DNA of 64,000 nt from Novosphingobium sediminicola (lineage in GTDB: Bacteria > Pseudomonadota > Alphaproteobacteria > Sphingomonadales > Sphingomonadaceae). The position numbers and the translations under genes are program-made. This document shows, one piece after another, positions 40,895 through 50,210 of the stretch (positions are counted from its first letter, which is position 1; every line of letters begins with the position of its first letter). The stretch lies in NCBI RefSeq assembly GCF_014196525.1, contig NZ_JACIDX010000008.1, positions 124,001-188,000 of the forward strand, in the 5' to 3' direction. The notes below the pieces were generated by a model, which saw only the letters and a program-made list of their open reading frames with translations, was not told the DNA's origin and searched no databases.

Positions 40895-43663
40895 ATGAGC
40901 CAGATTGCCGCCCTTTCGCAGCGTTTGCAGGATTTGCACGCGACGACCGAAGAAACCCCGCTGTTCAACCCGGTGTTTCAGCTCTCCCTCGAACTCTCGC
41001 GCCAGATTGAAAGCGGCGAGCTTGGCCTCGACAAGGTTGAGGCGATGGTGGCCGAGCTGGAATGCGAAGGGCTTCAGGCACGGGCGCGGCGGCTGCATCG
41101 CCTGCTCGAACCGGTCGAGCCGGAGGCCAATATCGCCCGCGTGAAGGGCCATGCCGAGGCGGGCGATTTTGCCAGCTTTGCCACGCGCTGGGGCCGCCCG
41201 GCAGCCCATATCGTGTTCACCGCTCACCCCACCTTCCTGCTGAACAAGGCCCAGACCGCCACCGTGGCCCATGCCGCCAGCGAAGGCGATTTCGGCCCAG
41301 CCACCTGCGCGGCCACCGCGGCGCGCGACACGATCACGCTGGACACCGAACATGACGCCGCGCTGGCCGCCATCGCGCGCGGGCACACCGCGCGGGCCAA
41401 GATCACCCAGACGCTGTTCAACACCGCCCGCACCCGCTGGCCCCAGCAATGGCGCGCGCTGCGCCCGATGCCGATCCGCTTTGCCTCTTGGGTGGGCTAT
41501 GACATGGATGGCCGGACCGATATCGGCTGGAACACCTGCATCCGCTATCGCCTGATGGAAAAGGCCCAGCGCCTGTCGGCCTATGCCGCCGATCTGGCCG
41601 ATGCCGCGCCCGATATCGCCACCCGCCTGCTGGCCGGGGCCGAGCGCGCCGAGGAAATGGCCGCGCTCTTTGCCCGCGACATGACCGATCCGGCCATGCT
41701 CTCGCAGGTGGCCAATACAATGACCGCCGATCATCCGGCCAAGCTGACCAGCCTGTCGGGCATCATTGCCGAGCTGGAAGCGCTGGCCGCCACCGCATCC
41801 GATGATGTGGCCGAGGTGCTGCTGACCACCGTGGCCGCGATGCAGGCCGATGGGCTGGGCATGGGCTGGGTGCATTTCCGCGTCAACAGCAGCCAGTTGC
41901 AAAACGCGATCCGCCGCCGCATCGATCCCGATGGCCGCCTCGATCTGGCCAGCCAGGCCGCCTTGGTCAAAATGCGCGAGCTGTTGGCCACGGCGCAGGT
42001 TCTGCGCACCAATTTCGCCGCGCTGGCGATTGAAAACAGCACTGCCATCCGCCTGTTCCTGACCATGGCGCAGATCCTGCACCATGTGGACGCCGACACG
42101 CCGATCCGCATGCTGGTGGCCGAATGCGAACAGCCCACCACGATGCTGGCCGCGCTCTATTTCGCCAAGCTGTTCGGGATCGAGGACAAGGTGGACGTGT
42201 CCCCCCTGTTCGAAACGGAAACCGCGCTCGAGCATGGCGGGCGCTTCCTCGATGCGCTGCTGGCTGAGCCTGCCTATCGGGCCTATGCGCGCGGTCGCGG
42301 GCGAGTGTCGATCCAGACCGGCTTTTCCGATGCCGGGCGTTTTGTGGGCCAGATCCCCGCAGCGCTGGCCATCGAGCGCCTGCAGGGCCGCCTTGCCGAG
42401 GCGATGACCGCCAACCAGCTTTCGGACGTCTCCGCGCTGATCTTCAACACCCATGGCGAGAGCATGGGGCGCGGCGCGCATCCTGCCTCGATGGCGGACC
42501 GTCTGGCATGGCCCTTGTCGCCATGGGCGCGGCGGCGTTTCGTGCGCGCAGGCATCCGGCTCGAACCGGAAGTGTCGTTTCAGGGCGGCGACGGCTATCT
42601 CTTCTTCGGCAGCGACGAACTGGCGCTGGCCACGCTCACGCGCTTCATCGAACTGGCGCCTGCCGAAACCGACCCCTATGCGCCGACCGACCCGTTCTAT
42701 CGCCGCACCGACCTGTCCCTCGACTTCTACCGCGCGATCCGCCGGGTTCAGCAACAGCACCTGTCGAGCGGCACCTACAGCCGCGCGCTGACCGCCTTTG
42801 GCCTTGGCCTGCTGAACGATACCGGCAGCCGCAAGAGCCGCCGCCAGAGCGATGTGTCCTCCGACCGCACGATGTCGCTGCGCCAGATCCGCGCGATCCC
42901 GCATAATGCGGTGCTGCAACAGCTTGGCTATCCGGTGAACATCATCGCCGGGGCAGGCAGCGCGGCCGAGGGCAATTACGAGGAACTGGCCAATCTGCTG
43001 CGCTCGTCGGAGCGCGGGCGCCAGATCGTGCGTCTGGTGCGCGCCGCCAATGCGCTGGCCAGCATCAAGACGATGACGGCCTTTGGCGAACTGTTCAACA
43101 GCGCCTATTGGGCCAGCCGCCCCTATCGCGGGCATGAAGAGCATATCGAGGACGGCTGCCTTGCGCTGGCCGAATATCTGACGGGCGATGACCGGGCGGG
43201 CGTGTTCCGCCGCCTCTCGACGCGCTTGCGGGTTGATGCGCTCAAGCTCCACCGCCTGCTGGCGCTGATCCCGGACGAGGCCCCCCTGCCCGACCGCGAG
43301 CATACGCGCCGGATGATCGGCGTGCTGCAAGCGCTGCGTCTGGCGTTGTTCCAGCATATGTTCCTGCGCGTGGTCATGGTGCCGCAATTCAGCCGCGCCA
43401 ATGACATCGCGCGTGAAGACGTGCTGGAAATGGTGTTCACCCTGCGCATCGACGAAGCGCTGGCCCAGCTTCGCCGCGCCTTCCCCACCAGCTTCCCCAG
43501 CCTCGATGATTTCCGGGTCGAGGAACCGGCCGATTATCCCGACGATGCCGCCCATGGCTATGGCGTCATCCGCCGCGATTATATCGAACCGATCGAGCGC
43601 GCCTATGGCCTTGCCCTGCGCATCGGCACGGCCATCGCCAATGAATTTGGCGCGCATGGGTAA
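40895..43663 (+). CDS. ppc: Phosphoenolpyruvate carboxylase-like protein with altered active site
   Basis: A 922-residue protein of PEP-carboxylase length. FTAHPT (about 109-114), WVGYDMDGRTD (about 203-213), GFSDAGRFVG (about 481-490), NTHGESMGRGAHPA (about 521-534) and RAIPHNAV align with the conserved PEPC blocks. By eye, however, key positions of the E. coli enzyme differ: the Lys of the SAKDAG block is Arg here, and the His and first Arg of the HGRGGSIGRG loop are Asn and His. The final QNTG-type C-terminus is also absent. It may be a divergent true PEPC or a related enzyme. I prefer the ATG at 40895, with GGAG 11 bases upstream, over the GTG at 40883. Expected role: anaplerotic oxaloacetate from PEP. 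Confidence 0.7.
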   Translation: MSQIAALSQRLQDLHATTEETPLFNPVFQLSLELSRQIESGELGLDKVEAMVAELECEGLQARARRLHRLLEPVEPEANIARVKGHAEAGDFASFATRWGRPAAHIVFTAHPTFLLNKAQTATVAHAASEGDFGPATCAATAARDTITLDTEHDAALAAIARGHTARAKITQTLFNTARTRWPQQWRALRPMPIRFASWVGYDMDGRTDIGWNTCIRYRLMEKAQRLSAYAADLADAAPDIATRLLAGAERAEEMAALFARDMTDPAMLSQVANTMTADHPAKLTSLSGIIAELEALAATASDDVAEVLLTTVAAMQADGLGMGWVHFRVNSSQLQNAIRRRIDPDGRLDLASQAALVKMRELLATAQVLRTNFAALAIENSTAIRLFLTMAQILHHVDADTPIRMLVAECEQPTTMLAALYFAKLFGIEDKVDVSPLFETETALEHGGRFLDALLAEPAYRAYARGRGRVSIQTGFSDAGRFVGQIPAALAIERLQGRLAEAMTANQLSDVSALIFNTHGESMGRGAHPASMADRLAWPLSPWARRRFVRAGIRLEPEVSFQGGDGYLFFGSDELALATLTRFIELAPAETDPYAPTDPFYRRTDLSLDFYRAIRRVQQQHLSSGTYSRALTAFGLGLLNDTGSRKSRRQSDVSSDRTMSLRQIRAIPHNAVLQQLGYPVNIIAGAGSAAEGNYEELANLLRSSERGRQIVRLVRAANALASIKTMTAFGELFNSAYWASRPYRGHEEHIEDGCLALAEYLTGDDRAGVFRRLSTRLRVDALKLHRLLALIPDEAPLPDREHTRRMIGVLQALRLALFQHMFLRVVMVPQFSRANDIAREDVLEMVFTLRIDEALAQLRRAFPTSFPSLDDFRVEEPADYPDDAAHGYGVIRRDYIEPIERAYGLALRIGTAIANEFGAHG

Positions 43664-43673
43664 AATGTGATCG

Positions 43674-43704
43674 GGATGGGACGGGTTTCATGCCTGTCCC
43701 ATCC
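43674..43704 (+). terminator. Hairpin after the ppc-like gene
   Basis: GGATGGGAC and GTCCCATCC form a 9-bp perfect stem around 13 nt, ten bases after the stop. No T-run; a moderate candidate. Confidence 0.5.
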
Positions 43705-43743
43705 TGATACAGGCTTCACAGGCCTCTGGCGCTCCGCCACAAG

Positions 43744-43760
43744 GTAACGCATCTTTAACC
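43744..43760 (+). promoter_or_regulatory. CtrA-like site upstream of the L,D-transpeptidase
   Basis: GTAA-N7-TTAACC, one base off the CtrA consensus. The 8-mer TTAACCAT at 43755-43762 and a second TTTAACC at 43767-43773 add to it. An imperfect inverted repeat (ACAAGGT at 43739, ACCTTGT ending 43777) encloses the sites. It is 35 bases before the start codon. Confidence 0.5.
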
Positions 43761-43795
43761 ATAGCGTTTAACCTTGTCCGCGAGTCTGCCCCATC

Positions 43796-44578
43796 ATGCC
43801 CACCGGCGCCCATTTTTCCCCCGCCGCCGACCGGTTTCTGGCTCCGCGCGCGCTGATCATCACGGGCGGGCTGGGTCTGGCGGTGCTGGCGGGCCTCGCG
43901 CTGATCGAGGCGGATGAGCGGAGCGGCACGGCCCATCTGCCCCGCGATGTCGTGATCGCCGCGCGCCCGCAACTGGCGCATCAGATCGCGCTCGGGGTCG
44001 ATCCCTATGCCTCGGCCAGCGGGGTCAGCTTTGATACGCCCGCCACCACCATCGGCATGCGCAGCCCGGGCAAGGGCGGCGGCGTCATGCCCATGGCCAC
44101 GCAGTCGCCCACTGATCGCCGCTTTGTCATCCGCCGCATCCTGCCGATTTCCGGGCCGATCAAATATGGCCAATGGGCATGGGACGAGAATGGCGTGCCG
44201 CCCGGCCCGCTGGTCATCACCGTCGATCTGGAGGCGCGGGTGCTCTCGGTCTTCCGCAACGGCTTCGAAATCGGCGCCACCGCCGTCCTGCTGGGTACGC
44301 AGGAAAAGCCCACCCCCACCGGCACCTTCCCGATCAGCCAAAAGGACAAGGATCACGTCTCAAACCTCTATGACGCGCCCATGCCCTATATGATGCGGCT
44401 GACCGATGACGGCATCACCATCCATGCCACCAATGTGCGCAACGGCTTTGCCAGCCATGGTTGCATCGGCGTCCCGCTGGATTTCGCGCGCAAGGTGTTT
44501 GGCGAGGCCCACATCGGCGACAAGGTCTATATCACGCGGGGCAAGCAGGTGGGTCTTGGCGACGCTCTGGTGGATTAA
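43796..44578 (+). CDS. L,D-transpeptidase (YkuD domain)
   Basis: A 260-residue protein anchored by one N-terminal helix (about 20-37), with the rest periplasmic. The YkuD catalytic domain covers about 140-250. VITVDLEARVLSVFRNG, GTQEKPTPTGTFPI and ITIHATN lead to the active-site block ASHGCIGVP, where Cys is the nucleophile and His its partner. Such enzymes make 3-3 cross-links in peptidoglycan or attach proteins to it. A CtrA-like site in its promoter suggests cell-cycle timing. No other wall gene is adjacent on this strand, and tilS is convergent. Confidence 0.9.
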   Translation: MPTGAHFSPAADRFLAPRALIITGGLGLAVLAGLALIEADERSGTAHLPRDVVIAARPQLAHQIALGVDPYASASGVSFDTPATTIGMRSPGKGGGVMPMATQSPTDRRFVIRRILPISGPIKYGQWAWDENGVPPGPLVITVDLEARVLSVFRNGFEIGATAVLLGTQEKPTPTGTFPISQKDKDHVSNLYDAPMPYMMRLTDDGITIHATNVRNGFASHGCIGVPLDFARKVFGEAHIGDKVYITRGKQVGLGDALVD

Positions 44579-44590
44579 GGGGGGGGTGGA

Positions 44591-45544
44591 TTAGGCCCGG
44601 CGTTTCGGGGCCTTCATAAAGCTCCACACGCCGGGGCCGGGCCGGGCCACCACATCGCCGATCGACACTGGTTGCCGCGCCAGCAGGCTGTCAAAGGCGC
44701 GGGCAACAGCATTGCCGCGCGGGGCATGGCCGTCGATCTCTTCGACAATCCGGGCAATGACGCGCATGGCAATCGCGCGCGGCGCGGCGGGGCGATAATT
44801 CACCCCCAGCCCTTCGCGCAACACCCGCGCGCCATATTCCCGGTCCGCCGCCCAATCGAGCGCGGCATCGGCATCGGCGAGATTTTCCGCCGAGCGCGCC
44901 CATGCGCCCACATCCAGCCAATCCGCCCCCGCCAGCGCCTGACGCACGCGTACCCGGTCAAAGGCAGTGTTGCGGTTCGACGGATCATCAGCCGCGTTCA
45001 ACCCGGCATCGGCCACCACAGCAGCCAATTCGGCCCGCCGCCAGCCCAGCACCGGGCGGATCAACAAATGCTCGGAGTCCGGCACCCAGCCGCGCTCGCG
45101 CACCCCGGCAAGGCCCGCCACCCCGCTGGCACGGTTCAGGCGCATCACCAGCGTCTCGGCCTGATCGTCGGCATGATGGGCCGTGGCCAGCGCCGCCACC
45201 CCCTCACGCGCCATCCAGTCGGCCAGAGCGGCATAGCGCGCCGTGCGGGCCTCGGATTGCACATTGCCCGGTTCAACCAACACCCGAAGCGTTTCATGCG
45301 CCACGCCCAGATCATGGCAGACCGCCGCCACCTGCGCCGCCTCCGCCGCGCTTTCCGCGCGCAGCCCATGGTCGACCGTGGCCGCGCAGACCCCGCCGGG
45401 CCGCGCCGCCGCCGCCAAGAGCAGCAGCCCCAGCGAATCCGGCCCGCCGGACACCGCGATCCCCAGCTTCAAGCTCGGATCACGCGCGCCCTCGGGCCAG
45501 ACCTGCGCCAGACTCTGTGTGAAACGATCCGCGATCAGTTGCAC
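44591..45544 (-). CDS. tilS: tRNA(Ile)-lysidine synthetase
   Basis: A 317-residue N-type PP-loop ATPase that attaches lysine to C34 of the minor isoleucine tRNA so that it reads AUA. SGGPDS (31-36) is the ATP pyrophosphatase loop. VDHGLRAES (about 58-66), NVQSEARTARYAAL and TAHHADDQAETLVMRL (about 121-136) are family hallmarks. It lacks the longer C-terminal domain of the E. coli protein, as in many alphaproteobacteria. The GTG start overlaps the cpoB-like stop by ten bases, so they are cotranscribed. Confidence 0.93.
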   Translation of the reverse strand: MQLIADRFTQSLAQVWPEGARDPSLKLGIAVSGGPDSLGLLLLAAAARPGGVCAATVDHGLRAESAAEAAQVAAVCHDLGVAHETLRVLVEPGNVQSEARTARYAALADWMAREGVAALATAHHADDQAETLVMRLNRASGVAGLAGVRERGWVPDSEHLLIRPVLGWRRAELAAVVADAGLNAADDPSNRNTAFDRVRVRQALAGADWLDVGAWARSAENLADADAALDWAADREYGARVLREGLGVNYRPAAPRAIAMRVIARIVEEIDGHAPRGNAVARAFDSLLARQPVSIGDVVARPGPGVWSFMKAPKRRA

Positions 45545-46509
45545 TTCACCTTGGCGCGAATGCCGTCATAGGCCGACTTCAACCGCCCGCCCGCATCCGC
45601 CGGATAGCCATCGGCAAATTCGCCCAGAGCGATACAGGCGCGGTTGATGTCCTTCAGTTCGATCATCGCCTCGGACAGATAGAGCAGGCTGTCGGACGCG
45701 CGCGCGCCCTTCTTGTCGCTCTGATAGTTCTGGAGGAACCACGGGGCCGCATCGCGCGGCTTGCCATCGTCCAGATAGGCGCGGCCCAGCAGGTTGCGCG
45801 CATAGCTCACGCGCTTGTGCTTGGGATACTGGTCCAGATAGAGCTTGAGCTGCTGCTGCGCCTCGGGGAAGAACTTGGCCTCCCACAGCTTGTAGCCATA
45901 GGAATATTCATCCTCGCCCGCATCGCCGGTCGAAGGCTTGGTGATCGCCTTGACCGCCGTGACGCGGCTGGCGGGCGCGGGCGCAGGCTTGGCCACCGGC
46001 GCAGCGACCGGAGCCGGGGCGGGCGCAGGCTTGACCACGGGGCGCGGTGCAGGGGCCGGTTCGGCCACGGCGGGCGGGGCCGGTTCGGGCGCAGCTACAG
46101 CGGCGCCCTGTTCGACCGGAGCATTGGCCGCCGGGCGGGCGCCTTCAAGCTGGTGAACGTGGTTGGTCAATTCCTCGACCTGCGCGGTCAGGCGGGCATT
46201 TTGCGATTCCACCGCCGAAAGCCGCGCCAGAATATCGGTCAGCGCCGTATTGGCGGGCGGCACGGCGGGCGCCTCGGCCGCAACGGCCGGGGCCGCGCCA
46301 GGGGCCGGATTGGGTGCCTGCTGGCCGAACAGCTTGGTATCGCCGCCGGGGAACACCTGCCGTTGCAGGGCACGGACCTCGGCCTCCAGCTTGCGCATGC
46401 GGATTTCGCCTGCCGTGCCTTCCTGCGCCTGCGCCGGAATGGCGCTGCCTGTCCAGAGCAGCGCTGCCAGCGCCACGCCAGCCAGCCTGATCCGCTGCTT
46501 ATACATCAT
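45535..46509 (-). CDS. CpoB/YbgF-like periplasmic TPR protein
   Basis: A 324-residue exported protein. Signal peptide ends near PAQAQ (about 29), followed by a coiled-coil segment (IRMRKLEAEVRALQRQV, about 36-52), a second coiled segment (ILARLSAVESQNARLTAQVE), a long Ala/Pro-rich linker (about 120-190), and C-terminal tetratricopeptide repeats (about 200-320) containing YGYKLWEAKFFPEAQQQLKL. This is the architecture of CpoB, which coordinates wall synthesis with outer-membrane constriction through Tol-Pal. The cpoB-tilS order is common in proteobacteria, though pal is not visible here. Confidence 0.85.
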   Translation of the reverse strand: MMYKQRIRLAGVALAALLWTGSAIPAQAQEGTAGEIRMRKLEAEVRALQRQVFPGGDTKLFGQQAPNPAPGAAPAVAAEAPAVPPANTALTDILARLSAVESQNARLTAQVEELTNHVHQLEGARPAANAPVEQGAAVAAPEPAPPAVAEPAPAPRPVVKPAPAPAPVAAPVAKPAPAPASRVTAVKAITKPSTGDAGEDEYSYGYKLWEAKFFPEAQQQLKLYLDQYPKHKRVSYARNLLGRAYLDDGKPRDAAPWFLQNYQSDKKGARASDSLLYLSEAMIELKDINRACIALGEFADGYPADAGGRLKSAYDGIRAKVKCN

Positions 46510-46617
46510 CTTTCTTCAACTCCCACGGCGCGCCCGATCACGGGCGGCCCAGATCATCGGTTGTTCCATGCCCCAAATGCACAGTGCCGCAAGCAACCCC
46601 CTGCTGTCGAGTGCGGG

Positions 46618-47613
46618 TTAAGGCGTAACGGTGGATGGCGTCGCGGGTGCGGCAGGCGCAGCTTGCGCATCAGCCGTTGGCGCGGGCCGGGGGCGCGGGA
46701 AATGGCGGACCGGGCGCGGGGCCGCAACGGGCGACGGAGCTGCAACGGACGCATTGGCCGCGCCGGGGATCGGGCTGGCCGCAGGAGTTGTTGCAGGCGC
46801 GGGTTTGCCACGTTCCAGCAGGGCCTTGGCCGAAATCGGCACATTCTTGACGATCTCAGGCGTCTTGCTGATCGGGGGCACGTCCTGACCGCCCACAGTG
46901 ATCGCCAGCTTGTCGGGGCGGCCGGTCCACACGCGCGGATCCTTGGCATCCTCGGGCAGCGTATAGGTCTCGCCCATTGCAAGTTGCTTTTGCACCAACT
47001 GCTTGCCGTCGGCGTCCGACACCTTGATCCACAGCTTGTCCATCTGCGCGGTCAGCACGACGGGGCCGGTGGGCGCGCTCGATGCTTCTGCGCCGGGCGC
47101 CTCGCTGGGCGCGGCTGACGCGGCCTGGCTGGGCACGGCGCTGGGCACTTCATCGGGGATCAGCGAGGGCAGGCTGTCGGTCGAGCTGGAATTGTTCTGC
47201 CACCAGATAAAGCCGCCGATGGCCGCCACCAGCAGCACGAAACCGGCCATCCAGGCAAAGCGCGAAGAGGGCACGCGCGCCGGATCGCCCGGCGCAAAGG
47301 CCGGCGAGGCGGGCACTTCGGGTTCGGGCGCGGCGCGCGAATAATCGCGGCCCATCGCGTCGACCAACGCGGCCGGGTCCAGCCCGACGCTCTTGGCAAA
47401 GGTGCGGGTAAAGCCGAAAACATAGGTGCGGCCCGGCAGAGCGGCAAAATCGCCGTTTTCCAGCGCGCCCAGATGGCGTTCGGAAATCTTGGTCCGGGCC
47501 GACAGTTCCGCCAGCGTCAGTCCTGCCGCCTCACGCGCGGCGGCCAGCCGCTGGCCCGCGCTGGCGGGCTGGCCGCTGGTTGGAGAAGCGAATTCTGACT
47601 CATCTACGCTCAT
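46618..47613 (-). CDS. RodZ-like helix-turn-helix membrane protein
   Basis: A 331-residue protein with an N-terminal cytoplasmic HTH_25 domain (GQRLAAAREAAGLTLAELSA, TKISERHLGALENGDFAALP, about 19-65), one membrane helix (about 118-137) and a periplasmic part. That part holds a RodZ_C/DUF4115-type domain (VVLTAQMDKLWIKVSDADGK onward, about 182-250) and a Pro/Ala-rich tail. RodZ links MreB filaments to the wall elongation machinery. I chose the ATG at 47613 (MSVDESEF). A longer frame adds 13 unlikely residues. It lies upstream of cpoB and tilS on the same strand with a 108-base gap. Confidence 0.85.
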   Translation of the reverse strand: MSVDESEFASPTSGQPASAGQRLAAAREAAGLTLAELSARTKISERHLGALENGDFAALPGRTYVFGFTRTFAKSVGLDPAALVDAMGRDYSRAAPEPEVPASPAFAPGDPARVPSSRFAWMAGFVLLVAAIGGFIWWQNNSSSTDSLPSLIPDEVPSAVPSQAASAAPSEAPGAEASSAPTGPVVLTAQMDKLWIKVSDADGKQLVQKQLAMGETYTLPEDAKDPRVWTGRPDKLAITVGGQDVPPISKTPEIVKNVPISAKALLERGKPAPATTPAASPIPGAANASVAAPSPVAAPRPVRHFPRPRPAPTADAQAAPAAPATPSTVTP

Positions 47614-47774
47614 GGCGATCCCGAAATCCTTTGCGGCCCGCGCCGGACACAACGCTGGAAGCTCTGGAAAGTCAACAGGCTTGACAGGTCCTTGCGCCGG
47701 TTAACAGGCATATTGCGCCCGATTACGCAAAGATATCGATGCGTCCGCGCGTAACAGCCTGTTAATTCGCCCGT

Positions 47775-50078
47775 TCAGTCCCCTATCAGCCCCCGCTGGG
47801 CCGCCCATGCGGTCATTTCCTCGCGCAGGCTGGCGGGCGGATGGGCCAGCCAGCCTTCCATCGCCGCGCTGATTTCGGCCAGATTGACGCGGCGGACCAT
47901 ATCCTTGATCGGCGCCACGCCCGCCGGCGTAATCGACAGGCGGCGGATGCCTATGCCCAGCAGCGCCAGCGCCTCCAACTGGCGCCCGCCCATTTCGCCG
48001 CAGACCGTCATCGGCACATTATGCGCATGGCCTGCCGCCGCGATACGGCGGACAAAGCGCAGGATGGCAGGGGAAAGCCAGTCATAGCGCTCGGCCAGCT
48101 TGGGGTTCGAGCGGTCGGCGGCAAACAGGAACTGCGTCAGATCATTCGTGCCGATCGACAGGAACGAGAGGCGCGGCAGCAACAGATCCAGCACCTCGGC
48201 CAGCGCGGGCACTTCGAGCATGGCGCCATATTTGACCGCCTCGGGCGGGGTCTTGCCCAGCTTGCGCAAATGGGCAAGCTGTCCCTCGAACACCGCCTTG
48301 GCCGCGTCAAATTCCCATGGTTCGGAAATCATCGGGAACATCACATGCAGCACCCGCCCCGCCGAAGCCTCGAGCAGGGCGCGGGCCTGAACCTTGAGCA
48401 GGCTGTCACGTTCGAGCGCGAGGCGCAGCGCGCGCCAGCCCATCGCCGGGTTCTCTTCCTCGCCATCCTCGTCATGGCGCAGATAGGGCAGGCTCTTGTC
48501 GCCACCGATATCGACCGTGCGGAACACCACCGGCTTGTTGCCCGCCGATTCCAGAACCTCGCGATAAAGCCGCGTCTGGCGCTCGCGGTTGGGCAAAGTG
48601 GCCGAAACGAGGAACTGGAACTCGGTGCGATAAAGGCCCACGCCATCCGCGCCGGTCAATTGCAGATTGGGCATATCCTCGCGCAGGCCCGCGTTGATAT
48701 TGACCGCAATCCGCTCGCCATCCAGCGTGATCGGCACCACATCGCGCAGCGCGGCATATTTGGCCTGCTTTTCGCGATTCTTGGCATAGCGCTCGTCAAA
48801 GCCGATCATCATGTCGCGCGTGGGCCGGGCAAAGGCCAGCGCCGAATCGGCATCGAGCAGGATCGGATCGCCCTCACGCACCTTGCCGCGCAGGGATTTC
48901 ACACGGCCCAGCACCGGAATGCCCATCGCCCGCGCCACGATGACCACATGGGCCGTCAGCGAGCCTTCCTCAAGGATCACGCCCTTCAACCGTCGCTTGT
49001 CATATTCGAGCAGTTCGGCCGGGCCAAGATTGCGCGCGATCAGGATCGCATCCTGACGCAGGCCCGCGCTGGCCGCCGTGCCCAATTGGCCCGAGACGAT
49101 GCGCAGCAGGCGGTTGGCCAGATCCTCCAGATCGTGCATCCGGTCGGCCAGCAGGGGGTCGTCGATCTGGCGCATCCGCATACGGGTGCGCTGCTGCACG
49201 CGCTCGATGGCGGCCTCGGCGGTCAGCCCGGAATCGATCGCCTCGTTGATGCGGCGGCTCCAGCCCTCGTCATAGGCGAACATGCGATAGGTTTCCAAAA
49301 CCTCCTCATGCTCGCCTCCGCTGCCGAATTCGGCTTGGCTGGCCATGCGGTCGATCTGCTCGCGCATTTTGTCAAAGGCCAGATAGACGCGCTGGCGCTC
49401 GGCCTCGGTATCCTCGGCCACGATATGCTCGATGGTGATGCGCGGCTGGTGATAGACCGCCACGCCGCTGGCCAGCCCCTTGACCAGCGTGAGGCCGCGC
49501 AATTGCTCCGGCCCCGTCAGCGAGGCGGCAAGGCCTGCAGCTTCTTCCTCATCGACCAGATCGGCGTTGGCGATCAGTTCGGACAGGACCATGGCCACGG
49601 TCTGCAGCGCCTCGATCTCGACCTCTTCATAGCGGCGCGGATCGACATGCTGCACGCAGACCACCCCCACGCAGCGTTCGCGCCGCACGATGGGCACGCC
49701 CGCAAAGGAGTGGAACTTGTCCTCGCCCGTTTCGGGGCGATAGGAGAAATCCGGGTGTGCGGTCGCCTCGGCCAGATTGAGCGTTTCGGCGCGAGAGGCG
49801 ATGGTGCCGACAAGCCCCTCGCCAATGGCCATGCGAGTGACGTGGACGGCTTCCTGCGCCAGACCCCGCGTGGCGAAAAGTTCGAGCATCCCTTCGCGCA
49901 GCAGATAGATCGAGCAGACCTCGCTATCCAGACTGGCGCCGATCACCTCGACCACGGTGTTCAATTTGGCCTGCGCGTGGCTGCGCGAGGCCATCACCTC
50001 ATGCAGGCGCGTCAGGATTGTGCGCGCGGCCGCCACCGCGCTGGAATTCGAGGTCGGGCCGAGAGGTGCAGTGGTCAT
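47775..50078 (-). CDS. ptsP: Phosphoenolpyruvate-protein phosphotransferase, nitrogen type (EI-Ntr)
   Basis: A 767-residue enzyme I of the nitrogen-related phosphotransferase system. An N-terminal GAF domain (about 15-155) is followed by the EI domains. GSLTAHVVIVARAMGIPVLG holds the phospho-His, and MLEVPALAEVLDLLLPRLSF with SIGTNDLTQFLFAADRSNP forms the PEP-binding part near the end. It passes phosphate from PEP to NPr and EIIA-Ntr to regulate carbon/nitrogen and potassium balance. I chose the ATG at 50078 (MTTAPLGP). It lacks a recognisable Shine-Dalgarno, with a C-run where one would lie, so the start or its translation may be unusual. Single gene here. Confidence 0.92.
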   Translation of the reverse strand: MTTAPLGPTSNSSAVAAARTILTRLHEVMASRSHAQAKLNTVVEVIGASLDSEVCSIYLLREGMLELFATRGLAQEAVHVTRMAIGEGLVGTIASRAETLNLAEATAHPDFSYRPETGEDKFHSFAGVPIVRRERCVGVVCVQHVDPRRYEEVEIEALQTVAMVLSELIANADLVDEEEAAGLAASLTGPEQLRGLTLVKGLASGVAVYHQPRITIEHIVAEDTEAERQRVYLAFDKMREQIDRMASQAEFGSGGEHEEVLETYRMFAYDEGWSRRINEAIDSGLTAEAAIERVQQRTRMRMRQIDDPLLADRMHDLEDLANRLLRIVSGQLGTAASAGLRQDAILIARNLGPAELLEYDKRRLKGVILEEGSLTAHVVIVARAMGIPVLGRVKSLRGKVREGDPILLDADSALAFARPTRDMMIGFDERYAKNREKQAKYAALRDVVPITLDGERIAVNINAGLREDMPNLQLTGADGVGLYRTEFQFLVSATLPNRERQTRLYREVLESAGNKPVVFRTVDIGGDKSLPYLRHDEDGEEENPAMGWRALRLALERDSLLKVQARALLEASAGRVLHVMFPMISEPWEFDAAKAVFEGQLAHLRKLGKTPPEAVKYGAMLEVPALAEVLDLLLPRLSFLSIGTNDLTQFLFAADRSNPKLAERYDWLSPAILRFVRRIAAAGHAHNVPMTVCGEMGGRQLEALALLGIGIRRLSITPAGVAPIKDMVRRVNLAEISAAMEGWLAHPPASLREEMTAWAAQRGLIGD

Positions 50079-50130
50079 GAAAAGGGGGTTAGACCAAACA
50101 TGCGTCTTTGCAAATGCGCCCACCCCTATT

Positions 50131-50210
50131 TTTGCGCTAACCCTGCTTTTTGCGCGCTGTTTCACGCAAAAACGGGCCGAAATACGCATCGCCCAAAAGT
50201 ATAACGCAAA
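50131..50210. promoter_or_regulatory. Cluster of TTTGCG motifs upstream of ptsP
   Basis: TTTGCG occurs at 50131 and 50149, and its complement CGCAAA at 50165 and 50205. The middle pair forms an 8-bp inverted repeat TTTTTGCG/CGCAAAAA (50147-50172). Related half-sites CTTTGCA and ATGCAAAG flank the set. Unknown regulator; only the repetition is observed. Confidence 0.35.

Noticed and set aside
40811..43657. 948-codon minus-strand frame opposite the ppc-like gene
   Set aside because: Shadow frame rich in Gly, His, Gln and Arg with no recognisable domain; the plus strand aligns with PEPC.
43757..43771. Second TTAA pair in the L,D-transpeptidase promoter as a full CtrA box
   Set aside because: The two TTAA halves are nine bases apart instead of seven, so only the upstream GTAA-N7-TTAACC was kept.
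46163..46621. Plus-strand frames across the cpoB-rodZ gap as a small gene
   Set aside because: Antisense to cpoB for most of their length and without ribosome sites or family similarity.
47841..50204. 787-codon plus-strand frame opposite ptsP
   Set aside because: Shadow of ptsP; composition unlike a folded protein and no ribosome site.
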